A stretch of DNA of 64,000 bases from contig CAVOLQ010000001.1 in NCBI GenBank assembly GCA_963696875.1, forward strand, positions 1 through 64,000. The letters are read 5' to 3'. The translations under genes and the position numbers were made by a program. This document shows, in pieces, positions 35,738-44,630 of this stretch. Origin of the DNA: Albibacterium sp963696875 (GTDB lineage: Bacteria > Bacteroidota > Bacteroidia > Sphingobacteriales > Sphingobacteriaceae). The notes beneath the pieces were generated by a model. The model saw only the letters and a list, made by a program, of their open reading frames with translations, was not told the origin of the DNA and made no database searches. Position 1 is the stretch's first letter; each line of letters starts with the position of its first letter.

Positions 35738-38554
35738 TTATTTACTTAAATACATTGATTTCTTTGCGTATAACTCTCTAAAGACTGGATCTTCAAGATC
35801 TTTAATAAAACGGATGGATTCTCCAGTTGATTTCATTTCTGGTCCCAATTGTTTATCCACTTCTGGGAATTTATCAAAAGAGAATACAGGTTCTTTTATT
35901 GCAAATCCAGTAAGTTTTCGTTCAATTTTAAAATCCTTCAACTTATTGGTTCCTAGCATTATTTTCGTAGCGATTTTAATATAGGGAACATCGTAGGCCT
36001 TTGCTATGAAAGGTACCGTCCGCGATGCTCTCGGATTTGCTTCTATTACATAGACCACTTCATCTTTTACAGCAAACTGCATATTCATTAGGCCCTTCAC
36101 GTTTAATGCCTTTGCCACCTTTACAGTGTATTCTTCCATTTTTTGGAGTACATTCTTCGAGAGGCTGAAAGGAGGGAGAACAGCGCTTGAGTCTCCAGAA
36201 TGGATACCCGCAGGCTCTATATGCTCCATTAGTCCAATAACGTGGACATCGTCACCATCCGATATTGCATCGGATTCGGTTTCTTCAGCGCGATCTAAAA
36301 AGTGATCTATCAGTACGCGGTTTCCGGGAAGATTCCTTAATAGTTTTACTACTGCACGTTCTAATTCTTCATCATTGATTACAATGCTCATGCCTTGTCC
36401 TCCTAAAACATAACTTGGACGTACAAGAACAGGATAACCTACTTCTTTTGCAACTTCTAGCGCCTCTTCAGCACTTTCTGCTACACCATATTTTGGATAT
36501 GGGATGTCTAGTTCTTTCAGCAAATCAGAGAAGCGGCCGCGGTCTTCCGCCATATCCATGTCTTCAAAAGAGGTTCCAATGATTTTGATACCAAATTCAG
36601 TCAACTTTTCGGCCATTTTAAGAGCAGTTTGCCCCCCAAGCTGAACAATCACCCCTTCTGGTTTTTCATGCTCGATAATCTCTCTGACGTGCTCCCAGAA
36701 AACAGGCTCGAAATAGAGTTTATCGGCCATATTAAAGTCGGTAGAAACTGTTTCCGGATTGCAATTGATCATGATTGATTCGTAGCCAGCTTCTTTTGCA
36801 GCTAGCAACCCATGTACGCATGCATAGTCAAATTCAATACCTTGTCCGATGCGGTTAGGGCCGGAACCTAATACTATAATCTTTTTCTTATCGCTAACGA
36901 TAGACTCATTTTCTTCTTCAAAAGTAGAGTAATAATATGGGGTCAAAGCTGGGAATTCTGCTGCGCAGGTATCTACCATCTTAAATACCCTGTTTATGCC
37001 CAATGATTTTCTACGAGCATAAACATCATCTTCAGTTACATCTCCCAGCAGGTATGCAATTTGTGCATCTGAATACCCTTTTTGTTTTAAAGTAAGGAAG
37101 AAGTCTTTCGGAATATTATATAGTTGATAGCGTTTAAGCTCGGCTTCTAAGTGTACCAATTCCTGTATTTGTACCAGGAACCATTTATCGATTAATGTTG
37201 CTTTCCGGATAGATTCCAAAGGGACACCCAGGTCAAATGCATCTTTGATATGAAATAACCGATCGGCATTTGCATGTTCAAGGCTGTGCATTATTTCCTC
37301 AAGATTGCGGTTTTGTTTGCCATCAGAACCTAATCCATAACGATTACTTTCTAAGCTTTGACATGCCTTTTGCAGTGCTTCAATAAAACTTCTACCAATT
37401 GCCATGACTTCCCCCACGGATTTCATTTGTAATCCTAATTCTGGGTTCGCACCCTTGAATTTGGCGAAATCCCATCGGGGGATTTTGACAATTACGTAAT
37501 CCAAAGTAGGTTCGAAATAGGCGGATGTACTTTTAGTGATTTGATTTTGAAGTTCATCAAGGTTATATCCGATCGCCAGTTTTGATGCTATTTTTGCAAT
37601 AGGGTAACCGGTTGCTTTTGATGCCAAAGCTGATGAGCGTGAGACCCGCGGATTGATTTCAATAGCGATGATGTCCTCTGTTTCTGGATTTACAGAGAAT
37701 TGAACGTTGCATCCACCAGCGAAATTTCCAATTGCACGCATCATTTTTATGGCTTGATCCCGCATCTCTTGATAGCAGCGGTCACTGAGTGTCATTGACG
37801 GAGCAACCGTAATGGAGTCTCCGGTGTGGACACCCATTGGGTCAAAGTTCTCTATTGCGCAAATGATAATAACATTATCGTTGCTATCTCTTAACAGTTC
37901 CAATTCAAATTCTTTCCATCCCATTACGGCCTGTTCAACCAGTACCTCATGGGTAGGAGAAGCTTGTAGTCCGCGGCTTAATGCTGCCTCGAAGTCTTCC
38001 TTTTTATATACTATTCCTCCTCCTGAGCCTCCAAGAGTATAAGAAGGCCGTATCACCAATGGATAGCCAATATCTTGTGCCGCTTCTTTTCCTTCTAAGA
38101 ATGAATTTGCAATTCTTGAGCTTGGAACGCCAATGCCAATATCCACCATTAATTGCCTAAACTCTTCACGGTTTTCGGTTTTCTCAATGGCATCAATATC
38201 GACCCCTATTATGTCTACATTATGTTTTTTCCAGATTCCCCTTTCATCTGCTTCTTTGCAAAGATTTAAAGCAGTTTGTCCGCCCATTGTAGGTAAAACG
38301 GCATCAATCTTTCTCTCCTGCAATATTTTCTCAATACTTTCGCATGTTAAAGGAAGAAGATAAACATGATCTGCGATCACCTTATCCGTCATAATGGTGG
38401 CTGGATTCGAGTTGATAATTGAAACTTCAATACCTTCTTCTTTTAAAGAAAGTGAAGCTTGAGATCCAGCATAGTCAAATTCGCATGCTTGACCAATGAC
38501 AATTGGGCCTGAGCCAATAATTAATACTGAACGGATGGAAGTGTTTTTTGGCAT
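35738..38554 (-). CDS. carB: Carbamoyl-phosphate synthase large chain lacking the C-terminal allosteric domain
   Basis: 938 residues. It makes carbamoyl phosphate from bicarbonate, ATP and ammonia delivered by CarA, for arginine and pyrimidines. Both duplicated synthetase halves are present: IIGSGPIVIGQACEFDYAG near the N-terminus, with its first ATP-grasp (RPSYTLGGSGGG, EINPRVSRSSALASKATGYPIA), and VLGSGPNRIGQGIEFDYACVH near 555 with its second ATP-grasp (RPSYVLGGQGMS, EANPRASRTVPFIAKA). The protein stops at about the point (E. coli residue 935) where the MGS-like regulatory domain would begin, so UMP/IMP/ornithine control is missing. carA is not in the window. Confidence 0.96.
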   Translation of the reverse strand: MPKNTSIRSVLIIGSGPIVIGQACEFDYAGSQASLSLKEEGIEVSIINSNPATIMTDKVIADHVYLLPLTCESIEKILQERKIDAVLPTMGGQTALNLCKEADERGIWKKHNVDIIGVDIDAIEKTENREEFRQLMVDIGIGVPSSRIANSFLEGKEAAQDIGYPLVIRPSYTLGGSGGGIVYKKEDFEAALSRGLQASPTHEVLVEQAVMGWKEFELELLRDSNDNVIIICAIENFDPMGVHTGDSITVAPSMTLSDRCYQEMRDQAIKMMRAIGNFAGGCNVQFSVNPETEDIIAIEINPRVSRSSALASKATGYPIAKIASKLAIGYNLDELQNQITKSTSAYFEPTLDYVIVKIPRWDFAKFKGANPELGLQMKSVGEVMAIGRSFIEALQKACQSLESNRYGLGSDGKQNRNLEEIMHSLEHANADRLFHIKDAFDLGVPLESIRKATLIDKWFLVQIQELVHLEAELKRYQLYNIPKDFFLTLKQKGYSDAQIAYLLGDVTEDDVYARRKSLGINRVFKMVDTCAAEFPALTPYYYSTFEEENESIVSDKKKIIVLGSGPNRIGQGIEFDYACVHGLLAAKEAGYESIMINCNPETVSTDFNMADKLYFEPVFWEHVREIIEHEKPEGVIVQLGGQTALKMAEKLTEFGIKIIGTSFEDMDMAEDRGRFSDLLKELDIPYPKYGVAESAEEALEVAKEVGYPVLVRPSYVLGGQGMSIVINDEELERAVVKLLRNLPGNRVLIDHFLDRAEETESDAISDGDDVHVIGLMEHIEPAGIHSGDSSAVLPPFSLSKNVLQKMEEYTVKVAKALNVKGLMNMQFAVKDEVVYVIEANPRASRTVPFIAKAYDVPYIKIATKIMLGTNKLKDFKIERKLTGFAIKEPVFSFDKFPEVDKQLGPEMKSTGESIRFIKDLEDPVFRELYAKKSMYLSK

Positions 38555-38646
38555 CTTTTAGAAAAATTTGAATCAAACGTTTTGACAAAAAAGCGCGGAA
38601 TGTTTGTCTTTATTTTAAGGGAGGATTCCGAAGCTTTGTCGGAGTG

Positions 38647-38654
38647 CAAAGGTA
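38647..38654 (-). promoter_or_regulatory. -7 promoter element of carB
   Basis: TACCTTTG on the minus strand, exact TAnnTTTG, about 93 bases before the carB ATG. It implies a 5' leader of about 85 bases. It faces the promoter core at 38713-38720 of the divergent gene. Confidence 0.5.
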
Positions 38655-38712
38655 CATTATTTTAGTATATATCTATATGATATTGATAGAATGTTTTAAA
38701 TTTTAATAATCT

Positions 38713-38720
38713 TACCTTTG
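38713..38720 (+). promoter_or_regulatory. -7 promoter element of the NadR-like gene
   Basis: TACCTTTG, exact TAnnTTTG, 43 bases before the ATG at 38764. Confidence 0.45.
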
Positions 38721-38763
38721 TTTTCAAGTTTAAAGTGGATTAAATATTTTATGCACGCGTTTT

Positions 38764-39303
38764 ATGGGCGATAAGCAACCTTTCAAAATAGCAGTAGTGG
38801 GTCCAGAATCTACTGGAAAATCAACTATAGCTACCCATTTGGCTTCTCATTTTGATACCATAAGCGTTCCTGAATTTGCGCGAGAATATTGTAAAGGTTT
38901 AAATAGGAATTACACGTTAGAAGACGAGATTAATATTTTTTATGGCCAACGCGCATTAGAAGAGGAGCTTTTACCTGATGCACGGAACCAATTATTGTTT
39001 TTCGACACAATGGTTTTGACCGTAAAAATTTGGTGTGATCATTTATTTGACTTTACACCTGATTCCCTTTTGGCTGAATTGAAGGAAACAAGCTATGATT
39101 TATATTTGTTAATGGATATTGATTTGCCTTGGCAGGATGATGAATTGCGAGATTTTCCAGAATTGAGAAGCCACTTTATGGGGATATGGCATGAAGAGCT
39201 AAAAGCGATTGATGCTAATTATGTGGTGATCTCAGGTTTAGGCAAACAGCGTTTTGAAAATGCTCGTAATGCAGTCCAACAATTTTTAAGTCGAAAGGAT
39301 TAG
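38764..39303 (+). CDS. NadR-like ATPase / nicotinamide riboside kinase domain protein
   Basis: A 179-residue P-loop kinase of the AAA_28/NadR C-terminal type. Walker A is VVGPESTGKSTIA (about residues 11-23), followed by VPEFAREYC (conserved Arg/Glu) and FFDTMVLTVKIWCDHLF (Asp of the Walker B region), then LLMDIDLPWQDDELRDFPE, the NadR-type lid. This family phosphorylates nicotinamide riboside for NAD salvage, but small stand-alone members are not all tested. No pnuC is nearby. Confidence 0.82.
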   Translation: MGDKQPFKIAVVGPESTGKSTIATHLASHFDTISVPEFAREYCKGLNRNYTLEDEINIFYGQRALEEELLPDARNQLLFFDTMVLTVKIWCDHLFDFTPDSLLAELKETSYDLYLLMDIDLPWQDDELRDFPELRSHFMGIWHEELKAIDANYVVISGLGKQRFENARNAVQQFLSRKD

Positions 39304-39312
39304 TTAATTTAA

Positions 39313-39528
39313 TTACAGTCGATTACTTTTTAAATCTGATAGGCCTTTTTTAAGAGTAAAGAGGATATAGTTTTCGTCTCTATTTAAACGTTTAGCTAAG
39401 TGAGTTACTAGCGTTTTTTCCTCTCCTGGAGAATAGGACAAATCTTCTTCTGACAAGTGGTTGTATTTTCTTAATAGCTTAAGTTTAAGAATTTCCCAGT
39501 CTGCAGCGCTCAACGTAAAGTTCTCCAT
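39313..39528 (-). CDS. Small CsbD-like conserved protein
   Basis: 71 residues from the ATG at 39528 (MENFTLSAADWEILK). The upstream in-frame extension to 39591 has an odd hydrophobic composition and is left out. The sequence WEILKLKLLRKYNHLSEEDL followed by GEEKTLVTHLAKRL resembles the small CsbD-like stress proteins of Bacteroidota. Function is unknown. It is convergent with the NadR-like gene, with 9 bases between the stops. Confidence 0.7.
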   Translation of the reverse strand: MENFTLSAADWEILKLKLLRKYNHLSEEDLSYSPGEEKTLVTHLAKRLNRDENYILFTLKKGLSDLKSNRL

Positions 39529-39648
39529 AATTGTGTTTATTTGGAACAAAGATAGATATAATGTGATTTTGAAGCAAAACAAAAGGATCAATTATTTTAG
39601 GCTCGAAATTTGTTGCTCTAGTAAATATTGATTTTAAATTATTTTAAT

Positions 39649-40245
39649 ATGAAACGTATTTTTCTTAGTGTTTTTTTCTTGACTGCAATGGTGTTTTTTT
39701 CATCTTCTGCTTTTGCACAGCTTTTTCCGTCTGTTCAATTTGGAATAAAAGGAGGAGCCAACTTTGCTAATATTAAAGATATTGATTTGAAATCTAGTTC
39801 GAGATCGGGTTACTTGGTAGGTGTTTGGGCAAGATTAGGCGGTGCAGGAGTGCATTTTCAGCCGGAGCTTTACCTCACTTCAAAAGGAGCCGAATTAAGT
39901 AATGACGGCAAATTGGATAGGATAGACTTTACCACCTTAGATCTACCTTTATTATTAGGCACCCGGATTGGCTTCGGTCCTGTAGCTGCTCGAATTCAAG
40001 TTGGACCTGTTATTTCTTTTGTAATGGATAAGAATGACAGTTTTATCGAAAATATTAGTGCGGTGGGTGATTTTAAGAACTATAAAAACCAGACTGCATC
40101 ACTGACAGCGGGACTTGGTTTTGATATTGCCAAGTTGCGGGCTGATTTGCGTTACGAGCATGGCATTAGTGATGTATTTGAAAATAATAGCGACAATGGT
40201 CGATTGAGTTTGTGGACTTTAGCAATAGGTTATCGATTGTTTTAG
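39649..40245 (+). CDS. Porin-family outer-membrane beta-barrel protein
   Basis: 198 residues from the ATG at 39649, the first codon of a clean signal peptide ending SSSAFAQ. It is a small beta-barrel of the PorT/OMP_b-brl_2 type: alternating strands from FGIKGGANFANI, FQPELYLTSKGAEL, to the C-terminal strand LSLWTLAIGYRLF ending in aromatic Phe, as outer-membrane proteins do. Its cargo is unknown. A 23-bp perfect hairpin follows. Confidence 0.87.
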   Translation: MKRIFLSVFFLTAMVFFSSSAFAQLFPSVQFGIKGGANFANIKDIDLKSSSRSGYLVGVWARLGGAGVHFQPELYLTSKGAELSNDGKLDRIDFTTLDLPLLLGTRIGFGPVAARIQVGPVISFVMDKNDSFIENISAVGDFKNYKNQTASLTAGLGFDIAKLRADLRYEHGISDVFENNSDNGRLSLWTLAIGYRLF

Positions 40246-40248
40246 AAA

Positions 40249-40315
40249 TTGGATAAAGTAATAGCTATTAGGTTTTTCTTATATTTTGATGACTAATAGC
40301 TATTACTTTATCCAA
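40249..40315. terminator. 23-bp perfect inverted repeat between convergent genes
   Basis: 40249-40271 and 40293-40315 are exact reverse complements (core AAGTAATAGCTATTAG), with a 21-base T-rich loop. The right arm covers the last codons and the stop of the enoyl-CoA hydratase gene. It probably terminates both converging transcripts. Confidence 0.8.
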
Positions 40316-41084
40316 AATTCGGTTTTCTTTTTTCCAAGAACGCAGCTACGCCTTCTTTAAAATCAGCACTGGCAAAGCATTCAGAAAACTCTTTAATTTC
40401 AGTTTCAAATCCTTTGTTCCCTTCTTCAAAAGAGGCGTTTACTGCTCTAATTGCTGACGCTACTGCAGTTAGAGAACGTTCAGAAATTGTCGTTAATATA
40501 GATTTTGCTTTGTTTATTAGTTCTTCCGGGACAACCGTATGATTGACTAGGCCATAGAGGAAAGCCTTTTTTGCATCAATTATGTCTGCTGTCAAAATCA
40601 TTTCCAATGCCCGCCCCTTGCCAATAATTTGTGTTAATCGCTGTGTTCCACCATAGCCTGGAATCAAGCCTAAAGAAACTTCGGGGAGCCCCATCCTTGC
40701 CGAATCAGAAGCGATCCGAATATGGCAGGCTAAAGCTAATTCTAAACCACCCCCTAAAGCAAAGCCATTTATTGCGGCAACAATCGGTTTTGTGGCATTC
40801 TGAATAATGTCAAATACTTTTGATTGGCCTTCTTGCGCCAAATTTCTAGCTTCATACACATTGAATTTGGCGAATTCAGAAATGTCCGCCCCAGCCACAA
40901 ATGCAGTATTTCCCGCGCCTGTCAAAATAATCCCTTTTATTGAATCATTTTTCAAACCCTGACTAATTGAATGGTGTAGCTCCTCCAGAGTCGCTTTATT
41001 TAGTGCATTAAGCTTTTTTTCTCGGTTTATTGTAATGATCAAAATTGACTGATCTATTTCTTTTAATATATTTTTGTAAGTCAT
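40308..41084 (-). CDS. Enoyl-CoA hydratase/isomerase family protein
   Basis: 258 residues of the crotonase fold. The oxyanion-hole residues are in FVAGADISEFAKF and AAINGFALGGGLELALACHI, and the catalytic Glu region is MGLPEVSLGLIPGYGGTQRL. This is the usual short-chain enoyl-CoA hydratase pattern with both catalytic Glu positions (GLELAL and LPEVSL). It adds water to 2-enoyl-CoA. Downstream of the B12-binding gene by 22 bases, so the two may form a short operon in acyl-CoA metabolism. Confidence 0.92.
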   Translation of the reverse strand: MTYKNILKEIDQSILIITINREKKLNALNKATLEELHHSISQGLKNDSIKGIILTGAGNTAFVAGADISEFAKFNVYEARNLAQEGQSKVFDIIQNATKPIVAAINGFALGGGLELALACHIRIASDSARMGLPEVSLGLIPGYGGTQRLTQIIGKGRALEMILTADIIDAKKAFLYGLVNHTVVPEELINKAKSILTTISERSLTAVASAIRAVNASFEEGNKGFETEIKEFSECFASADFKEGVAAFLEKRKPNFG

Positions 41085-41106
41085 TTCTATTAAATTATAA
41101 AATGAA

Positions 41107-41527
41107 TTAATAATTTCGATTTTTTTCTACCCAAGATTTAATGTATTGTGCTATATCATGCATTTTAGCTCCAGGTGCAAATAATTGCCCGACTCCAATC
41201 TCATTTAACGTATTCATGTCCTGTGGAGGAATAATACCTCCCCCTGTCACAAGGACGTTCTCTAGCTTCTTTTCTTTCATAAGTTGCATAATGTTGGGGA
41301 AAACAGTCATATGCGCACCTGATAAGATGGAGATGCCGATTGCATCAACATCTTCTTGCAGTGCGGTATTTACTACCATTTCGGGAGTTTGCCTTAGTCC
41401 AGTATAAATAACTTCCATGCCGGCATCTCGTAAGGATGTAGCAATGATTTTTGCTCCTCTGTCATGGCCATCAAGTCCTACTTTTGCCACCAGTACCCCG
41501 AATCGGTCGATTAAATGAATGTTCCAT
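41107..41527 (-). CDS. Cobalamin-binding domain protein (methylmalonyl-CoA mutase C-terminal type), N-terminus shifted out of frame
   Basis: A small stand-alone B12-binding domain. The cobalamin motif DGHDRGAKIIA (DxHxxG, with the axial His), SILSGAHMTVFP and TGGGIIPPQD are intact and match the mutase beta-like subunit. The family N-terminus RPIRVLVAKVGLDG is split. An ATG at 41527 reads MEHSFNRPIR, then frameshifts in the CCCC run at 41496-41499; three C's would restore a 139-residue protein. As written, translation could start only at a GTG at 41490 (127 residues). It may deliver adenosylcobalamin to an acyl-CoA mutase whose catalytic subunit is not here. Confidence 0.85.
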
Positions 41528-41641
41528 AAAAAGTTTTTTATAAAGTTAAATAAAATTGGGGCTTATTTGTGTCTTTTCTATATTGACAGGGATTAATATT
41601 GCTCTTTTTGCAAAAATGCAAATTGATTAAATTATTTTTCG

Positions 41642-41649
41642 TAAATTTG
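41642..41649 (+). promoter_or_regulatory. -7 promoter element of the YkuD_2 gene
   Basis: TAAATTTG, exact TAnnTTTG, about 60 bases before the ATG at 41711. Confidence 0.45.
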
Positions 41650-41710
41650 CATCCAACGTTTTCAGGCCTAGATCCTTAGGTTTTGATTTAATATAAAAAG
41701 GATACTGTTT

Positions 41711-42538
41711 ATGTGTGTAAAGAAAGTAATTTATCCCTTCTTAATGCTCTGCTTTTTACTAGCTGCATTGAGTTGGAGACCCGATAGAGAACTATCAAAA
41801 GAAGAAAATAAAGTAAGGATAAAAGACGATCAACCAGTAAAAAAATCGATCCCACTAGCTGCAGAATTAATTGACGAACAAGTTCGCCTTGTTTTTCAAG
41901 AAAGTCAATTGGAGAATTCCGGATTAAGTTTGGACGTTTTTCGTAAAGCGTATATAGGATTCATTAATTTACAGGCTGAAGGCAAACTTTCTGCTACAGC
42001 CAGTACGCTCAGTGTAGCCGACTTTAGTTTGTCGAGTAAAGAAAAGCGGCTTTGGATCGTAGATATAGATAGTAAGCGGCTTCTTTTGAATACTTGGGTG
42101 TCTCATGGTCGTGGAAGTGGTTTAGATATGGCTACAGCTTTTTCTAATACCGTCAATTCGCATCAAAGTAGTCTAGGCTTTTATGTTACCGGTGAAGTGT
42201 ATCATGGGAAGCATGGGCGTTCATTACGTTTGGACGGGATGGATGCAGGCTCTAATAGCAAAGCTCGAGAGCGCGCAATTGTTATACATGGAGCCGATTA
42301 TGTAAGTGCAGCTGCCATTAAGAATTTAGATAGATTGGGCCTTAGTCATGGTTGTCCAGCCGTACCTTCTGTATTAAGTGATGAAATTATTGATTTGATA
42401 AAAGGAAAGTCGGTATTATATATACATGCTAATTCTCCGAGCTATCAATCGCAATTTCTTAATGAAGAAAATGCAGGAGAGACTTTGATGGCCTCTTTCT
42501 TAAATGAAAATACAAGCTCCGAATATGGGAGCTTATAA
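41711..42538 (+). CDS. Murein L,D-transpeptidase catalytic domain family protein
   Basis: 275 residues with an N-terminal hydrophobic segment that is probably a signal peptide. The C-terminal half is the YkuD_2 (PF13645-type) L,D-transpeptidase fold: RAIVIHGADYVS and the catalytic Cys motif LGLSHGCPAVP (about residues 211-221). Such enzymes make 3-3 crosslinks or attach proteins to peptidoglycan. It is convergent with a second, unrelated L,D-transpeptidase gene, whose stop is 12 bases away. Confidence 0.88.
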   Translation: MCVKKVIYPFLMLCFLLAALSWRPDRELSKEENKVRIKDDQPVKKSIPLAAELIDEQVRLVFQESQLENSGLSLDVFRKAYIGFINLQAEGKLSATASTLSVADFSLSSKEKRLWIVDIDSKRLLLNTWVSHGRGSGLDMATAFSNTVNSHQSSLGFYVTGEVYHGKHGRSLRLDGMDAGSNSKARERAIVIHGADYVSAAAIKNLDRLGLSHGCPAVPSVLSDEIIDLIKGKSVLYIHANSPSYQSQFLNEENAGETLMASFLNENTSSEYGSL

Positions 42539-42550
42539 GGAACTAGGGTT

Positions 42551-44071
42551 TTAGTTTAATTTTTTCTTTAAGTGGCTATATAATACAATATCTTGACCAT
42601 AGATATCTGGGAAGAATTGTATTTTCCCCTCATGAACAACAAGTGTGTGGTAATCCAGTACAACAGTAATTTTGGAGTCTAAAGAAATATCCTTTGCACT
42701 GGTACTCTCACCTTCTATTTCATTCTTTGTGATATTGAACTTTTCACTATCTCCAAACAAGAAATATGCAAGGTCTAGAGGTTTTTCGACACGTACACAG
42801 CCATGGCTAGAGGCTCTCACGTCACGTTCAAAAGCAGATTGCACAGGCGTATCATGTAGATAAACACTCGAATTGTTCTCAAATAGAAATTTTATTTTTC
42901 CTAATGCATTATCATCCCCTGGTTTTTGCCTAAATCTATAAGGTAGATTGTCCTTTGAAATAGACGTCCAGTCTATATATTCGGGATTTTCGATCACGAT
43001 CCCGTTTTCTAGTACTTCAATGCCATTATTCGCTAAATAGAAGCGGTCATTTTTTATAAGATTTAAGATTTCTTTGGAGGCAATGCTTTCAGGAATATTC
43101 CAAACAGGATTAACCTGAACACTATGAATTAAACTACTTAAAACTGGAGTTTCATGGGAATGCGGGGTATCTGTAACTGGTGTAAGAAGCTTGCCGATTT
43201 CATCCTTGCCATCATTATTTCTGCCAGTACCAATCACTACTTTCATTTCGTCAACTGGTCTGCCCGCTCGGACCAATTTGAGTTTAAACGCAGGAATATT
43301 TACATAAACCATATTATCAGAGTCGTAGGCATGTTTCCACCGTAAGCGTTCTAAGTTGACTTGGATAATCTTCTTAGTTTCTTCTTCACTCTTTTCCGGT
43401 GCGATCGTAGAAGATATCAAGGCTTTTTGTAAGGTTTTATAGCTCTCTGACGCTGGTTGGATGCTATCTAGATAAGTCTTTAAATCCGTAACATTTAATG
43501 CTTTTGCCATTGAAACACTATCTGGGCGATTTATTTCTAAATAATAGCGCTTAAGGATTTTTGTAGGATCAATAAGGCCATAACTTAAGGCGTTACTATA
43601 ATTTAATAAGTTGTTTGCTGTTCGAATTTCAAGTTGTGCTAAGGCTTTATAGGCTTCATCGAGAGTATTAATGCTTTCTTGCTTTAACACCTTGTAAAAT
43701 AGCTGTCGATAGCTATCGGCGGTAAAGACTGCCGGTGAGAGACCATGCTTATCCGCTTCCATCAAATAATGGGATAAATCTTCCAGCTGATTGTCAGGTA
43801 GAAACCGCTTAAGTAAAACTGCCTGGTAGCCATTCTTTTTGTAGAAATTACTTATAAACTTTGGATTTGCTAGATTTTTAGCTTCTTCAACGATTATAGT
43901 TTCTAAAACCGAAGCAAATTCCGTTTCATCAATTTCTTTGTAAACTTTATTTTTGGATGCTTTGTATAAAATTTGATCAAGAGTTTGATCTCTATTACAG
44001 GAGCTATTAAATAAAAAGATGGTTGTTAAAATTAACAATAGTGTTTTTTTAGTTCGTCGACTTCGAATCAT
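42551..44071 (-). CDS. YcbB-like L,D-transpeptidase lipoprotein
   Basis: 506 residues with a lipoprotein-like signal (Cys in NSSCNRD, about residue 25). A long helical scaffold domain (about 60-250) precedes the YkuD catalytic domain. The catalytic motif ASSHGCVRVEKPLDLA and the preceding FLFENNSSVYLHDTP place the active Cys about residue 426. It builds 3-3 peptidoglycan crosslinks in the periplasm. It is downstream of gldH in the same direction, where some Bacteroidota carry a penicillin-binding protein gene instead. Confidence 0.9.
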   Translation of the reverse strand: MIRSRRTKKTLLLILTTIFLFNSSCNRDQTLDQILYKASKNKVYKEIDETEFASVLETIIVEEAKNLANPKFISNFYKKNGYQAVLLKRFLPDNQLEDLSHYLMEADKHGLSPAVFTADSYRQLFYKVLKQESINTLDEAYKALAQLEIRTANNLLNYSNALSYGLIDPTKILKRYYLEINRPDSVSMAKALNVTDLKTYLDSIQPASESYKTLQKALISSTIAPEKSEEETKKIIQVNLERLRWKHAYDSDNMVYVNIPAFKLKLVRAGRPVDEMKVVIGTGRNNDGKDEIGKLLTPVTDTPHSHETPVLSSLIHSVQVNPVWNIPESIASKEILNLIKNDRFYLANNGIEVLENGIVIENPEYIDWTSISKDNLPYRFRQKPGDDNALGKIKFLFENNSSVYLHDTPVQSAFERDVRASSHGCVRVEKPLDLAYFLFGDSEKFNITKNEIEGESTSAKDISLDSKITVVLDYHTLVVHEGKIQFFPDIYGQDIVLYSHLKKKLN

Positions 44072-44108
44072 AATTGAGGGTTTTAAGTAGCATTTTTATT
44101 ATTACCAA

Positions 44109-44630
44109 TTAGATTGGTGCAATAACTTTGCCACTTATAACCTTGATTCCCACATCAAGAATTTCTGGAAGTGGGTTTATATTCATATTTTGTTTGACCC
44201 TAAATGTATAAATACCGGTGTCGGCAAAATGATAATCTTTAAGAAAAAGGGCTTGATAGCTTAGAATATTGCCCGTGCCAATTCCTTTCCAGCGACCATC
44301 CGGTTCTGCTAATTGAAGTTGAATATAATAGGTTTTTTCCTCTTGTGTGGGACTTACTTCTTGAATGATAAGAGCAAGGTTTGAATAATTATATTTTGAG
44401 GAATGCCTCAGATTAACGAAGATATCGAAATTTTGAGTCGTATCAATTGTATGGATTTCAAATTCAGGAACCTGTCTGTGAAACCATAACTGGTCATTTA
44501 TTGTAATATTCCTCTCGTATACAGAGCTTTGCGAACAAGAACTCAAATGAAAAAGTAAGAAGCAAAGGGAACTCAATTTAATAAATAAGCTCCCTTGTGC
44601 GGCAATGAATTTATTCTTTTCCCTTTTCAT
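44109..44630 (-). CDS. gldH: Gliding-motility lipoprotein GldH
   Basis: 173 residues. The signal ends in the lipobox HLSSC (Cys about 32). The mature part reads ...DIFVNLRHSSKYNYSNLALII...LAEPDGRWKGIGTGN, then GIYTFRVKQNMNINPLPEILDVGIKV, the GldH pattern. GldH is a lipoprotein needed for gliding and type IX secretion in flavobacteria; in non-gliding relatives it persists with unknown role. It lies in the conserved order holB, PSP1, gldH. The start overlaps the PSP1 stop by 20 bases. Confidence 0.88.
   Translation of the reverse strand: MKREKNKFIAAQGSLFIKLSSLCFLLFHLSSCSQSSVYERNITINDQLWFHRQVPEFEIHTIDTTQNFDIFVNLRHSSKYNYSNLALIIQEVSPTQEEKTYYIQLQLAEPDGRWKGIGTGNILSYQALFLKDYHFADTGIYTFRVKQNMNINPLPEILDVGIKVISGKVIAPI

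Noticed and set aside
42512..42538. AAGCTCC/GGAGCTT hairpin at the end of the YkuD_2 gene as terminator
   Set aside because: It lies inside the coding end and no U tract follows, so termination is not supported.
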